Source of the DNA: Cellvibrionales bacterium | GTDB taxonomy: Bacteria > Pseudomonadota > Gammaproteobacteria > Pseudomonadales > Porticoccaceae | NCBI GenBank assembly: GCA_002746135.1 | Contig: NVWE01000008.1 | Location: 139,619-196,143, forward strand | Direction: 5' to 3' | DNA length: 56,525 nt | In this document: positions 1 through 8,472 of the stretch, in pieces | Numbering within the stretch: position 1 is the stretch's first letter | Layout: each line of letters begins with the position of its first letter | Notes under the pieces: generated by a model | The model's input: only the letters and a program-made list of their open reading frames with translations | Database searches by the model: none | Told to the model about the DNA's origin: nothing | Program-made: the position numbers and the translations under genes

Positions 1-140
1 TAATACCATGAAAAATACCATGTTCAAAAATAGTTAGTTAAATCCGCTAAATACTATGGTTAAACAACCATGCAAACGGAAGTAGGATTTAGCTCTACCG
101 TTGTAATTGGCAACACAGCCTGCTATTTCTATTTCTCGGC
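1..140. repeat. Third, partial copy of the 'ataccatgaaaaataccatg' repeat
   Basis: The window opens inside a repeat that is seen again at 5757 and 7138 (shared words: taataccatgaaaaataccatg, then tcaaaaata). The match to the 5757 copy goes on for roughly 130 bases with drift, up to where that copy meets the 3' end of higA; a worn remnant of the higA tail may therefore lie near 120-160. The left part of this copy, which would show whether the guaA-like motif is also present, is cut off by the window edge. Confidence 0.6.
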
Positions 141-197
141 CTCTATCCAGTCATCTTGGTAGTGGTACATATTTACCCATTAATCAGGGGATTATAT

Positions 198-732
198 TTA
201 CGCTTCACTTTTAATGGGGCGCCCGGCTTTTCCAGGGATAACTCGCCTTCCTAAGGTCTTGCCGATCTCTTCTCTAAAACGGTTGTCTCCCAACACGAGA
301 TCATCCCTCATCGCCTTGCGTATTTTATCAACCAGCCCAAGCTCCAGGTCGTATCTGAATAACCCACGATAGTTTGCCTCTCGCGTCGCCTTTGATAAAC
401 CTAAGCCCTCGTACTTAAAATGAGGTTTAACTACTTTGTCCGGCTCTCTTCGCGCATTAGTTCGATTAATATATTGCACATTCCGCTGCCCAAGCCCTTT
501 CATAAAGCTGCCAATGCCCCCCTTATCGTTGGGCGTTAGTAGCAGATGAACATAGTTTGCCCTCAGAATGACAGGCACGAATTATGCGGCCGGTTTTTCG
601 CGAAAACTCCAACAACTAATCAAGATAAATGAGGTAATCATCATTGTGAAAAACAGGGCAGTCGATTATTCCCACTCTGGATAGCACGAAGGAGAAACTT
701 GGGCACAAGCAAACAAGTTCGGCGAGGCTGTT
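198..732 (-). pseudogene. Broken REP-associated (Y1/RAYT) transposase
   Basis: On the minus strand the reading from about 732 down gives the family N-terminus (PRRTCLLVP, then IQSGNNR), then DDYLIYLD followed by a TAG where the family has Trp, and after a frame change NYVHLLLTPNDKGG and GQRNVQYINRT. The central block with GTLWEGRFK and the part up to the catalytic region is missing; the end (LGDNRFREEIGKTLGRRV, GKAGRP) is intact. RAYT proteins are HUH/Y1 single-strand transposases linked to REP palindromes. The stop, frameshifts and internal deletion mean this copy is dead. A second worn copy sits at 8950-9266. Confidence 0.85.
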
Positions 733-952
733 GATTTGAAATCTAGTTGTATTCACTAATTACAATCGATATATTCGTGGTCTGCCTTCTGTTGTCTTCC
801 TGTTATTTCTGATTCTCGCAAGTGAATCTTAATAGGCTAACGGTGTTTTCATGCCTTTAGTCAGCTAATGTTTACTTTCGCCTATTAGAATTGCGAGGCC
901 CATCAACAAAAGCAAATCAACAACGAATCATCGCCACAGGGAGCATTGGAAG

Positions 953-3811
953 ATGCAGGGCAAATCGATGTCTGTACGGACGCATGCAATTTCTATTCGC
1001 GCCGTTTTTTATTCACTTGTATTCATTGCATTCGGGATTCCACTAGCGGCACAGGCAGACGGTCTACCGAGGACGGAGATCGAGCGGCAGTTGCGCGAGC
1101 AACTGGGTTCGACCTACGAAATTCAGGAGTGGTCCGAAAGTCTCGTCAAGCGAACCATACAAGGCCCAGTCACGATAGATCAGCTGTCGGTGACGATAAA
1201 AGCGAAGTTAACGGAGCCGTTATATCTGGGTACAGGCCGCCATCAGAACGGGAAAGCTGTTCTCGAGATGACGCGTGAGCAAGGCAGCATTGTCGATCAC
1301 CAAGCCACGGTGATCGTCGCCGATTCCGGGGGCTTGGTAAAGACTAGTGTACAGGTGGTAATAGGACCGCCTCCGCAGGGGCCGATCGGAAATCCGCTGA
1401 GTCTCTTTCCCACGTCTGGCTATACCATTGGCCATACCAACGCCGCTACAAGCCCTGCTGTTTCCGCACCGACCGGCAGCCCGGCGAGTGCATCGGTTCC
1501 AGGTGCCAACGGCGCACCTGATCCACTCCAGCAGCTTATTGCTCTTCACAACGAACAGGGTGAGATTTGGGGCAGGGAAACCTACGGGAACTATGAGGGC
1601 AGCCCCGTCATATTGCGTGACCTGAACCAGGTAGACGCCTATACGCTAGAAGGGATAATCGACCGTCCCTACCAGTTACTAAGCAACCCGTTCACGCTGG
1701 TCGGCGTTGCGCCAGAGTGGACACTGACGATAAAAACTGCGAATCCGCCCGCTTCGGGTACCAGCCAGATGATTTACGCACTCTCTCTGGAGGCAGAGAC
1801 TTTTGTTGCCCGGCGGGGCCCGATTATCGCGCTCAGCGTGGTCCAGAGTACGTCGATTCAGGACCGCTTCGCCCGCGAATCCGCACCATGGGATTTTGAC
1901 GGTGACATCAGCGACTACGCTCAACTCGGCGGCATGCTGATCAACCTGAACACGCTCGAAATGGTGAGCGATGGCTGGAGCAACCAGCCACTGGCACGCG
2001 TCAAGAATATGCCGGGCCGTTTTTGGCCGGTCAACACCAACTACTCTCTGTCGGTCCAGCCGCTTGGCGCCTATCTGGCAAGCGACGTGCATACCGAGGA
2101 TCGCAAACGGGTATCTCTGAATCCGCTCGCGCACCTCGATGGCCAGGTCTGGGTCGCTGCTGACCTGTCGCGCTACGTGCGCCTGCATGACGGTGATCTT
2201 TGGGCAGGAACACTTGATTGGCAAAACAACTCAGCCAGTGCACCGAGAAATCTTACCAATATTGGCTTGCTGAATAATCTCACTCCGATCAGTTGGTTCG
2301 GCAATCATTTTTATTTCTACAATGCCCAGAGCACAGACAAACCAATGCTGCGGATCGATACCGACAGTGGCGAAATACTCGAACTGGCACAGAGCAAGGC
2401 ACTGAATCTACATTCGCAGGGCAGCCCGGATGGGCGATTTCTGTTTGCCAGCGACGGCGGACAGATGACTTACTCGGCAGCGGGTGAAGAGAGCCTGGTA
2501 CATGTTTTTGATGCCCTCAAGAACACGTCTTTTACACTCGATGCCACGCTTGATAGAAGAATCTACATTGGCACCCAGAAACAGGCTCCAGTGGGCTGGA
2601 ATATTCGCGCCGGGGTCTGGCCCGGGCGCACTCTTTTTCGGGCGTATACCACCGCGGATACTGCCTGGTTCGACCTTGAAAACAGGCAGCGCATTGTGCC
2701 CGGCCAGTTCCCGGACCTGGTCAAGGCCCTGCCGTATAACATTTCCATTTATTCCAATCAGTTCACCGAAATCCCCGGGGGGCGGTTCCTGGATATCGTC
2801 TATGACGGTTTCATGCAGCCTCCGGACGGGCAGTCTCAAACGCTGAAGAAGCGCTTTCGCGTCGATCGGGAGCAGCGCTCCGCTGTACAGTTGCCAATGG
2901 AAGCCGATATCCGGCACGACCCTTTGATGATTACCTGGGTGGATGAAAATCGGTACGTCTATCCAAGACGAAAAGGCTCGCTGAGCGAGGTCGGCACCTG
3001 GTTATACGATATTCGATCGGGGCAGCAGACTCGCTTGACGCCGTTTTTTCAGGATGAGCGCCTGTATGCCGACAACCATGCCTTCACCGGCCCGGAACAG
3101 ACAATATGGACCGATCCGCTGTACATCACTGGTTTGTACCTCGTGTTGCCGGACAAAAACCGCGTGGTGTTCAGTGTGACGCGAGGTGATACGCAGGAAC
3201 TGGTAAGCGTGTCGCTCGATGGCGGGGATCTGTTGCGAAAGCCCATGCCCAGAAGCACAAAGGGTTCGGGACAAGCTCGTTTGCGTCGCCTGCATCCTTA
3301 TGAGGTAACGCTGCCCAGCACTCTTCGGACGTTGTCTCGCAGCGATACTGTGGTAGAGGCGTCTAGCGTCAGCAGCGAGACGACAGGCCTGGCGCCCTCC
3401 TCTGAGGGCCTGGTCAAGAATGCAGAACAGGATGAAGCCGATTCAGTTAAGCAGTGGTGCTACTCAAAGAAAGATATAAGAAACGAAATTGACTGTGAAT
3501 GTCTTGCTGAGAAGTACCTGCTCAAACGTCGCGAGTTAGGCCCGGACATCGGACGCGATATTGTGCTTGGCTCGCTAAATGGTCAGTGCAAGAACCTGGA
3601 ACGGCAGCAAGAAGTTCAATACGCCCATTGTATGGCGCCAGGCGCCATACCAGATACCGGCGGCATAGAGCGGGAGACGTTTTGTAACTGCTATGCCGAT
3701 AAATGGGTTGAGAGATTCGCCGCCCTGCCGGGCAAATTCGATCCGCGACTGAAAGTAAAATTCGGCTCATATGCGCTGGGGTATTGCGCTCGGCCTTCGT
3801 CTTATGAGTAG
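953..3811 (+). CDS. Large exported protein with predicted beta-propeller-like body and C-terminal eight-Cys domain
   Basis: 952 residues. A signal peptide is visible (about residues 1-36, hydrophobic FYSLVFIAFGIPLAAQA). The body is rich in short beta-type blocks such as ENRYVYPRR, GTWLYDIRSGQQTRLTPF and SPDGRFLFASDGG, which recall TolB/propeller repeats, but I do not recognise a named family. Residues about 835-950 form a separate domain with cysteines in the order C, C-x-C, C, C, C-x-C, C (first gap 11 residues), which is repeated in the next gene. The first ATG has GGAAG touching it; the ATG at 968 is an alternative. Likely periplasmic or surface. Function unknown. Confidence 0.75.
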   Translation: MQGKSMSVRTHAISIRAVFYSLVFIAFGIPLAAQADGLPRTEIERQLREQLGSTYEIQEWSESLVKRTIQGPVTIDQLSVTIKAKLTEPLYLGTGRHQNGKAVLEMTREQGSIVDHQATVIVADSGGLVKTSVQVVIGPPPQGPIGNPLSLFPTSGYTIGHTNAATSPAVSAPTGSPASASVPGANGAPDPLQQLIALHNEQGEIWGRETYGNYEGSPVILRDLNQVDAYTLEGIIDRPYQLLSNPFTLVGVAPEWTLTIKTANPPASGTSQMIYALSLEAETFVARRGPIIALSVVQSTSIQDRFARESAPWDFDGDISDYAQLGGMLINLNTLEMVSDGWSNQPLARVKNMPGRFWPVNTNYSLSVQPLGAYLASDVHTEDRKRVSLNPLAHLDGQVWVAADLSRYVRLHDGDLWAGTLDWQNNSASAPRNLTNIGLLNNLTPISWFGNHFYFYNAQSTDKPMLRIDTDSGEILELAQSKALNLHSQGSPDGRFLFASDGGQMTYSAAGEESLVHVFDALKNTSFTLDATLDRRIYIGTQKQAPVGWNIRAGVWPGRTLFRAYTTADTAWFDLENRQRIVPGQFPDLVKALPYNISIYSNQFTEIPGGRFLDIVYDGFMQPPDGQSQTLKKRFRVDREQRSAVQLPMEADIRHDPLMITWVDENRYVYPRRKGSLSEVGTWLYDIRSGQQTRLTPFFQDERLYADNHAFTGPEQTIWTDPLYITGLYLVLPDKNRVVFSVTRGDTQELVSVSLDGGDLLRKPMPRSTKGSGQARLRRLHPYEVTLPSTLRTLSRSDTVVEASSVSSETTGLAPSSEGLVKNAEQDEADSVKQWCYSKKDIRNEIDCECLAEKYLLKRRELGPDIGRDIVLGSLNGQCKNLERQQEVQYAHCMAPGAIPDTGGIERETFCNCYADKWVERFAALPGKFDPRLKVKFGSYALGYCARPSSYE

Positions 3812-4033
3812 CGTTCGCAATGAGGAAGTTTTGGTCCCGGCTCACGGGTATTGCTTGGCGTGGTTAGCGTCCAGCTGCCGGCATGTAAACGAAGAGCGTC
3901 CCGCCCTGGATGATGCACCTCGGATCGGTTTTGACTTATCGATAGCCAGAGAGTGCGACTAGGTGGCACCCCATATCCCATTTTTGCTTGAAACACAGAC
4001 ATGAGATACAGAATGAACAGGAGTAAATCTGCG

Positions 4034-4537
4034 ATGAAAAAGTCTTTGAATAACGTGTGTCATGTCATACGCGCGGGGTTGATCGTCCCACTGTTTTTCG
4101 GCGTCATCTCGATGTCGCAGGCCGTTGCGCAGGATAGCAGCGCCATTGAAACGGAGGCAGACGAAGTCAGAACAAGCTGCTACTCGACGAATTACCTGCG
4201 CTCAGAAATCGATTGCGAATGCCTGGCGACCACTTTTGCGGAGAAACGTCTTGAGCTGGGACCCGATCAGGGGAAGGAGGGAATCATAGCGTCGATCACG
4301 CGAACGGTTAAATGCCTGAATTTTCCTTCCCTTCAGCGCCAGGAATATGCCCAGTGCATCAGCAAAGTTTCATCGGAAGACACCAACGGAATTGAACTGG
4401 AGCAATATTGCCAGTGCCAGTCCCGCAAGATGGTCGAGACCCTTGCTCAACACAAGGGCAAGTATGGCGCCTCTGTCAAAGGCAGCGCGAGTTTTGGTGC
4501 GACGATGTACTGCAGGAAGAAGGAGGCTTATCCGTGA
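4034..4537 (+). CDS. Exported stand-alone eight-Cys domain protein
   Basis: About 167 residues from the ATG at 4034, which has AGGAG ten bases upstream; ATGs at 4001 and 4013 are in frame but less well placed. A signal peptide ends near SMSQAVAQ. The mature part repeats the C-terminal domain of the upstream gene: SCYSTNYLRSEIDCECLA matches WCYSKKDIRNEIDCECLA, both go on with K-R-x-ELGPD, and all eight cysteines line up (C-x11-C-x-C ... C ... C ... C-x-C ... C). Four disulphides in the periplasm would be a natural reading. I know no named family for it. The pair looks like a large carrier protein plus a free copy of its end domain. Confidence 0.8.
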   Translation: MKKSLNNVCHVIRAGLIVPLFFGVISMSQAVAQDSSAIETEADEVRTSCYSTNYLRSEIDCECLATTFAEKRLELGPDQGKEGIIASITRTVKCLNFPSLQRQEYAQCISKVSSEDTNGIELEQYCQCQSRKMVETLAQHKGKYGASVKGSASFGATMYCRKKEAYP

Positions 4538-4673
4538 TTGCCGCAAAGGCTTTGCCGTCACGAGGAGGATATTAAGGTCGCATTGCCGAGCAGTCGCGCT
4601 TCTGCAGACCACCAACTCGCTTGAGTTTCATTGACCAGATTTCGTCCATCAGACTAACATTCGGAGAACTATC

Positions 4674-5477
4674 TTGAAGAGGTTATTGTCAGTTTCTTTT
4701 GGTTTACTAATATTTATTGGCGTTCAAGCTGAGGAGGACCACGGTGTTGCCATGCGAGAGAAGGGAGAAGCATGCTGGGCCAAGGAGTGGGTAGACGAAA
4801 GCGAAAGTTTGGATAGAAAGCGGTGCCTTATTTTTTGTAGACGAGGCGGCGCGAATAAAAATCCCTCTGATGATATGGCAGAGAAATGTGACGCTGCGTT
4901 TTCGGCGTATATGCAAGTTTCCGAGCTTCCGAATGAACCGACACCAGCCCAACGACAGCGCCGCCTCCCTGCTGGGCCGCCGACCGAACTTACGGGGGTC
5001 AATCCTGAAGAGGCGATGAAACTAAAGAATATCGTAATTCAAGGAATTGATTTGACGATGACGCTCGGTGAGATCATATCCACGCTGGAGTCATCGGGCT
5101 ACGTGGTTGAGTGCAGAGCGGGGAGTATTGAATGCCAGGTTTCAGACGCGGAGTTCACACTCAAGATACAACACCAACAAAAGTCGGCCTCGTACAGGAA
5201 TCGTGTTACGGAGCTCAACAAGGACACGCTCCCGCTTAGCATCGCGTATTCAGTGATGGATAGCGCTCAAGCGTGTTCTGTGGCAAGTGATGCAATGCAG
5301 GACTTCTGTCGCGCGGGAGCTACCGAATTTCCCTGTCGTCGTGATCCTTCCGGGCGCTCGTCGGCGGAGATATGGTCAAAACAGAAAAGCTCGGATGGTT
5401 ACGTGTATCACGGCCGATTTTCAATCCCCTCCGCGACCTCTTGTGCCATTCGCGTAGGCAGGAAGAAGGGCAGGTAG
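4674..5477 (+). CDS. Exported hypothetical protein
   Basis: 267 residues beginning at a TTG codon with GGAGA about six bases upstream; no better ATG exists near by. The N-terminus is a short signal peptide (LLSVSFGLLIFIGVQA). The mature part starts with a Cys-containing stretch (ACWAKEW, RCLIFCRRGG, KC) followed by a Pro-rich linker (residues about 85-100) and a second half with paired cysteines (ECRAGSIECQVSD). It lies 136 bases after the eight-Cys gene on the same strand, so the three genes may form one exported module. No family recognised. Confidence 0.7.
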   Translation: MKRLLSVSFGLLIFIGVQAEEDHGVAMREKGEACWAKEWVDESESLDRKRCLIFCRRGGANKNPSDDMAEKCDAAFSAYMQVSELPNEPTPAQRQRRLPAGPPTELTGVNPEEAMKLKNIVIQGIDLTMTLGEIISTLESSGYVVECRAGSIECQVSDAEFTLKIQHQQKSASYRNRVTELNKDTLPLSIAYSVMDSAQACSVASDAMQDFCRAGATEFPCRRDPSGRSSAEIWSKQKSSDGYVYHGRFSIPSATSCAIRVGRKKGR

Positions 5478-5684
5478 GTAGTGCAAGAGCGGTCGAACTG
5501 AATTAGGCATTACTAATTGTTACTTATCGATAATGCCTCAAATCGATTTATCATCAAAAAGTGAAGTTCATTGAACTAACACAACCCCCTCTTTTGAGAA
5601 AAAGTACAGACTATTCTTCGTAGGCTAGCGACATTTCACCGTCATCATTTGCCAGCTGATGCCAGACATTGCCTGTGAGTGCCG

Positions 5685-5794
5685 GTCACTCCCACTCGAT
5701 TATCAATGAGGCTCTGAAGCCCAACAATTGCGGCGTATTGAGCTAGCTGGTAGCACTAATACCATGAAAAATACCATGATCAAAAATAATTAAT
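5685..5794. repeat. Copy A of 110 bp repeat with guaA 3'-end-like core
   Basis: This copy and the one at 7065 align over the whole 110 bases at roughly three in four positions. Both begin gtcactcccactcgattatcaat. Read on the minus strand, ATAATCGAGTGGGAGTGA codes for IIEWE-stop, like the C-terminus of GMP synthase (usually TIEWE), and GAGTGGGAGTGA is the known attachment core of guaA-borne islands. No guaA body precedes it, so it is a candidate outer attachment site rather than the gene end. The right half is the taataccatgaaaaataccatg word also seen at position 1. Confidence 0.6.
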
Positions 5795-5885
5795 TCAAGT
5801 CCTTAAATACTGTGGCGAAACAGCCAGGCAAGCAGGGTTAAAACTGAGTGCTACCGCTATCATTCGCAACGCGATCACCTACACC

Positions 5886-6200
5886 TTACGCTGCTATTGG
5901 TCTGGCCTTTTCAATACGAGCTCGTCGCTTGGGTGTATTTAATGCTTTCCAAATATCATTACGCTGTTGTAGTTTTAACCAAAAATCTGCGGTATTACCA
6001 AATACGGCAGCCAACATTAACGCAGTATCCGCTGTCACGGATCGACGATTAGTGCATAACTCATTCACGGTTTTGCGGCTCACACCCATGGCTTGGGCCA
6101 ACTGCCCCTGGGTGATTCCCAGTGGCACCAGATATTCTTCAGTAATCATTTCACCCGCACTGACGGGCTGTCGTTTTGTGATATTCATTTTCTGCCTCAA
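5886..6200 (-). CDS. higA: HigA-type antitoxin (XRE family)
   Basis: 104 residues with a helix-turn-helix at about 28-60: GITQGQLAQAMGVSRKTVNELCTNRRSVTADTALMLAAVFG, then FWLKLQQRNDIWKA, the standard HigA/VapI layout. It neutralises the partner toxin and represses the shared promoter. Its start overlaps the toxin stop by four bases, and the toxin-first order is normal for HigBA. The pair sits between two copies of the 110 bp repeat, so it may have been carried in by that unit. A worn second HigA-like gene lies at 6740-6900. Confidence 0.92.
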   Translation of the reverse strand: MRQKMNITKRQPVSAGEMITEEYLVPLGITQGQLAQAMGVSRKTVNELCTNRRSVTADTALMLAAVFGNTADFWLKLQQRNDIWKALNTPKRRARIEKARPIAA

Positions 6201-6493
6201 CGATAATCGTGGTTATCTAGATAGATATTACAAGCCTCTCCCCGCTCACCAGACCACTCGAATATTAGTCTCCACTGCTTATTGACGCGGATAGAATGCC
6301 TGGCTGCCAACTGGCCACTCAGCTTTTCAAAATGGTTGCTGGGCGGGGAGCGAAGATCCAGATCACTGGTAGCATCATCGATCAGTTGCAACTTTCTGAA
6401 CAGGCGATTATTAATGCTCGCAGGAATCTTCTTACTGACCTTGTCAGCCAAATAAAAATCCTTTAACCATTTATGTTTAAAACTCTTGATCAA
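6197..6493 (-). CDS. higB: HigB toxin (RelE/ParE superfamily mRNA interferase)
   Basis: 98 residues, normal for HigB. The start MIKSFKHKWLKDFY, the block LQLIDDATSDLDLRSPPSNHFEKLSG and the end INKQWRLIFEW-like core (here RVNKQWRLIFEWSGE) and DNHDYR are family hallmarks; the Arg and the final HDYR Tyr/Arg are the usual active-site region. HigB cuts translated mRNA when free of HigA. First gene of the operon; promoter region with an inverted repeat follows at 6521-6537. Confidence 0.92.
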   Translation of the reverse strand: MIKSFKHKWLKDFYLADKVSKKIPASINNRLFRKLQLIDDATSDLDLRSPPSNHFEKLSGQLAARHSIRVNKQWRLIFEWSGERGEACNIYLDNHDYR

Positions 6494-6520
6494 CCAGCAA
6501 ACCCCTAAGCCTGGATCACT

Positions 6521-6537
6521 GTAACGTACCTAGTTAC
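6521..6537. promoter_or_regulatory. Inverted repeat upstream of higBA, likely HigA operator
   Basis: GTAAC-N7-GTTAC lies 28 bases upstream of the higB start. Five-base perfect arms with a seven-base spacer are the size expected for an XRE dimer site. Assignment to HigA is inferred from position. Confidence 0.5.
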
Positions 6538-6739
6538 CACCTTCAAGTGAATTTATATCCAGCTTTGTTTGGATTAGATCCAATGCATGCCTATCAGTTA
6601 ACGAGTAACCCGAATGGCATACCTGCTCTGGATGTTGCTCTGGATGTTGCTCTGGGTGTCGTTCTTGATGCGCTTGATCAGGGTGCACTAACCTTCTATC
6701 GACCCTTCGACTTGTTCTTGTCATGTTCGGATAACCTTA

Positions 6740-6900
6740 TGCCCCGCATACCGACTGAAACTCACCTGTCGATGTCAAGCAGGACCTCAGGAAGGCACGG
6801 GCTAACCGTAAAAGAGCTGGAGGCCATGATTGGCAAAAGTAATCGTATCTACGAGATATTAAATCACAAGCGCTCGTTGACTTTGAAAGAGCACACGCTG
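6740..6900 (+). pseudogene. Remnant of a second HigA-like (COG5499-type) antitoxin
   Basis: The reading GLTVKELEAMIGKSNRIYEILNHKRSLTLK (positions about 6799-6890) is the helix-turn-helix of the larger HigA class that pairs with HigB2-like toxins. The part just upstream continues the family only after a frame change (SPVDVKQDLRKA), and downstream the frame runs into unrelated sequence. No start or full-length frame exists, so it is a broken gene. It faces the intact higBA pair inside the same repeat-bounded unit. Confidence 0.6.
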
Positions 6901-7064
6901 TTCAGTTTCTCTGTACCATGCCGGCATCTACCCCCCTCTCATGGTATCGATGTTTTCTGCCTTACTACACGCAATAAGCACCATGAAAAACACCATTGAC
7001 GATGCGAGCCATACTGTTTATCAGGCCCAGTTTATTGTTATATTTCAGTATGTTATGAATTAAA

Positions 7065-7174
7065 GTCACTCCCACTCGATTATCAATAAGCCCATGAAAC
7101 CCAATAGCGACGCGGGTCTTGAGATAGCCGATAGCGCTAATACCATGAAAAATACCATGTTCAAAAATAATTAA
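7065..7174. repeat. Copy B of 110 bp repeat with guaA 3'-end-like core
   Basis: Begins with gtcactcccactcgattatcaat like copy A, and ends with taataccatgaaaaataccatg and tcaaaaataattaa. It lies 1,380 bases from copy A in the same orientation, so the two bracket higBA and the HigA remnant as a direct-repeat-bounded unit. The core TCACTCCCACTCGAT at 7066-7080 is the reverse complement of a guaA end. It could be the left end of the element whose genes fill the rest of the window. Confidence 0.6.
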
Positions 7175-7224
7175 AAATATATTACGTTAGCTTAGTTAGG
7201 AAGCTAAGCACCGTACAGCATTTT

Positions 7225-7587
7225 TCATTCAGGATTTTCTTTTAGCCACCAATTATGCATTGCCAAAAACATTTCCTCCAACTCATGGGCCCGCTGTGTT
7301 GCCGTATATTCCACTCTCGGAGGCACTTCTGCGTAAATCTTACGCTCGACGAGACCGTCTTCTTCCAGGGCTCGCAATTGCTTGGTCAACATGGTTTGAG
7401 TCACGCCATCTATCATCCGACGTAGTTCATTGAACCGCTTCATCCCGCGGAAGATCAAAATTTGCAGGATGATCAACTTCCACTTACCGCCAATCAGTTT
7501 AGCAATACCTGGCATGGGGCATAGACCGTCCTCGTTAGCTGGAAATTTTTCCATATCCATCTTCATACCCTTAGTTATCTCCACCAT
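7225..7587 (-). CDS. HxlR-family transcriptional regulator
   Basis: 120 residues (fewer if the ATG at 7560, with AAGGG seven bases upstream, is used). The family pattern is clear: CPMPGIAKLIGGKWKLIILQIL, then GMKRFNELRRMIDGVTQTMLTKQLRALEEDGLVER, a winged helix-turn-helix, and the C-terminal dimer helix. The single Cys before the first helix (LCPMPG) is the residue used for redox or electrophile sensing in many HxlR members. Divergent from a GST gene 114 bases away with a perfect palindrome between them, so it most likely controls that gene and itself. Confidence 0.92.
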   Translation of the reverse strand: MVEITKGMKMDMEKFPANEDGLCPMPGIAKLIGGKWKLIILQILIFRGMKRFNELRRMIDGVTQTMLTKQLRALEEDGLVERKIYAEVPPRVEYTATQRAHELEEMFLAMHNWWLKENPE

Positions 7588-7602
7588 CCTCTCAATAGTA
7601 TT

Positions 7603-7625
7603 ATAAACATACTATGTATGTTTAT
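7603..7625. promoter_or_regulatory. HxlR operator candidate between regulator and GST
   Basis: ATAAACATA-N5-TATGTTTAT is a perfect inverted repeat with nine-base arms, placed 16 bases upstream of the regulator start and 76 bases upstream of the GST. Inverted repeats with a short spacer are typical HxlR sites; a second HxlR/GST pair in this window also has a perfect palindrome with a five-base spacer (27377-27393). Confidence 0.65.
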
Positions 7626-7700
7626 TCTGCCTACTTGTAGAATTGCACCTTCTCCGTATCCTATGCACAACACCACCCACCCTACAAAACGGAGAATATT

Positions 7701-8387
7701 ATGGCGATTACGGTGTACTCGATTTCAGGCGCGCCCAGGGCGTGGCGCATTCTGCTTGGACTGACATTTAAAGGCATAGATCACAACACAATATTGCTAG
7801 AGGCCTCAAAGGGGGAGCACAAATCTCCCGAATACCTGGATATACATCCTCGCGGCACTGTACCGGCGATGGATGTGGACGGACTGATTCTACGAGATTC
7901 TATCGGCATCCTTGCCTGGCTCGATCGGCAATATCTAGATCGACCATTGTTCGGTGCGACCCCTGACGAAGCAGCTCTCGTCTGGCAAATCACTCTGGAA
8001 TCCTGTGATTATTTCCGAGCAGCTACGGATGAAATCCTTATGCCGCTGTTAGTAGAAGGAAAGTCTGTGCCCAAAGCCGGCAGTGTGGAACGGATCGCGA
8101 TGCAAACCTCTGCTGACAACCTTCAAAAAGAATATCAGTGGCTTGAAAACTTGCTCGGAGAGAATTCATTCCTGGCTGGCGATGCACCAAGCGCTGCTGA
8201 CGCGGTGTGTTTTCCAGAAATCCGATTAATAGAGCGTGCCATTGATACCAAATATACAGATATGAAGGCGCTAGATTTGGCCTCGATGGCAAAGAGATAT
8301 CCCAGATTGGAAGCATGGAAAACCCGTGTCAGTAAACTTCCAAGTGTCGACAAAACAATGCCTCCTCACTGGGCTGAATCTACTTGA
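7701..8387 (+). CDS. Glutathione S-transferase family protein
   Basis: 228 residues. N-terminal thioredoxin-like half with ITVYSISGAPRAWRILLGLTFKGI, cis-Pro block RGTVPAMDVDGLILRDSIGILAWLDRQY, and an all-helical C-terminal half with FLAGDAPSAADAVCFPEIRLIERA. The Ser in SISGAP is at the usual catalytic position. It would join glutathione to electrophilic substrates. GGAGA lies 11 bases before the start. Divergent from an HxlR regulator and followed after 85 bases by an SRPBCC gene that may be co-transcribed. Confidence 0.9.
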   Translation: MAITVYSISGAPRAWRILLGLTFKGIDHNTILLEASKGEHKSPEYLDIHPRGTVPAMDVDGLILRDSIGILAWLDRQYLDRPLFGATPDEAALVWQITLESCDYFRAATDEILMPLLVEGKSVPKAGSVERIAMQTSADNLQKEYQWLENLLGENSFLAGDAPSAADAVCFPEIRLIERAIDTKYTDMKALDLASMAKRYPRLEAWKTRVSKLPSVDKTMPPHWAEST

Positions 8388-8472
8388 GCAACAGAACGAA
8401 GTTGGAATATGACCGACAAAAAGTTGTTCGCCAACAGTCAATAAAACATTATCAAACGCCGGGAGGCTTGAA

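Noticed and set aside
660-690. cgattattcccactctgg, looks like the guaA-type core
   Set aside because: It falls within the broken transposase N-terminus (IQSGNNR) and lacks the TCACTCCCACTCGAT order.
953-3811. Several 100-180 codon frames inside the large exported gene on both strands
   Set aside because: They have Arg/Pro/Gly-rich shadow composition; the main frame has a signal peptide, a full length and a domain shared with the next gene.
6547-6999. 150-codon open frame on the plus strand, and the minus-strand HPEQHPEQHPEQ frame
   Set aside because: The first joins a 12-base tandem (tctggatgttgc) to a HigA remnant with no start signal; the second is the same tandem read backwards. Neither looks like a real protein.
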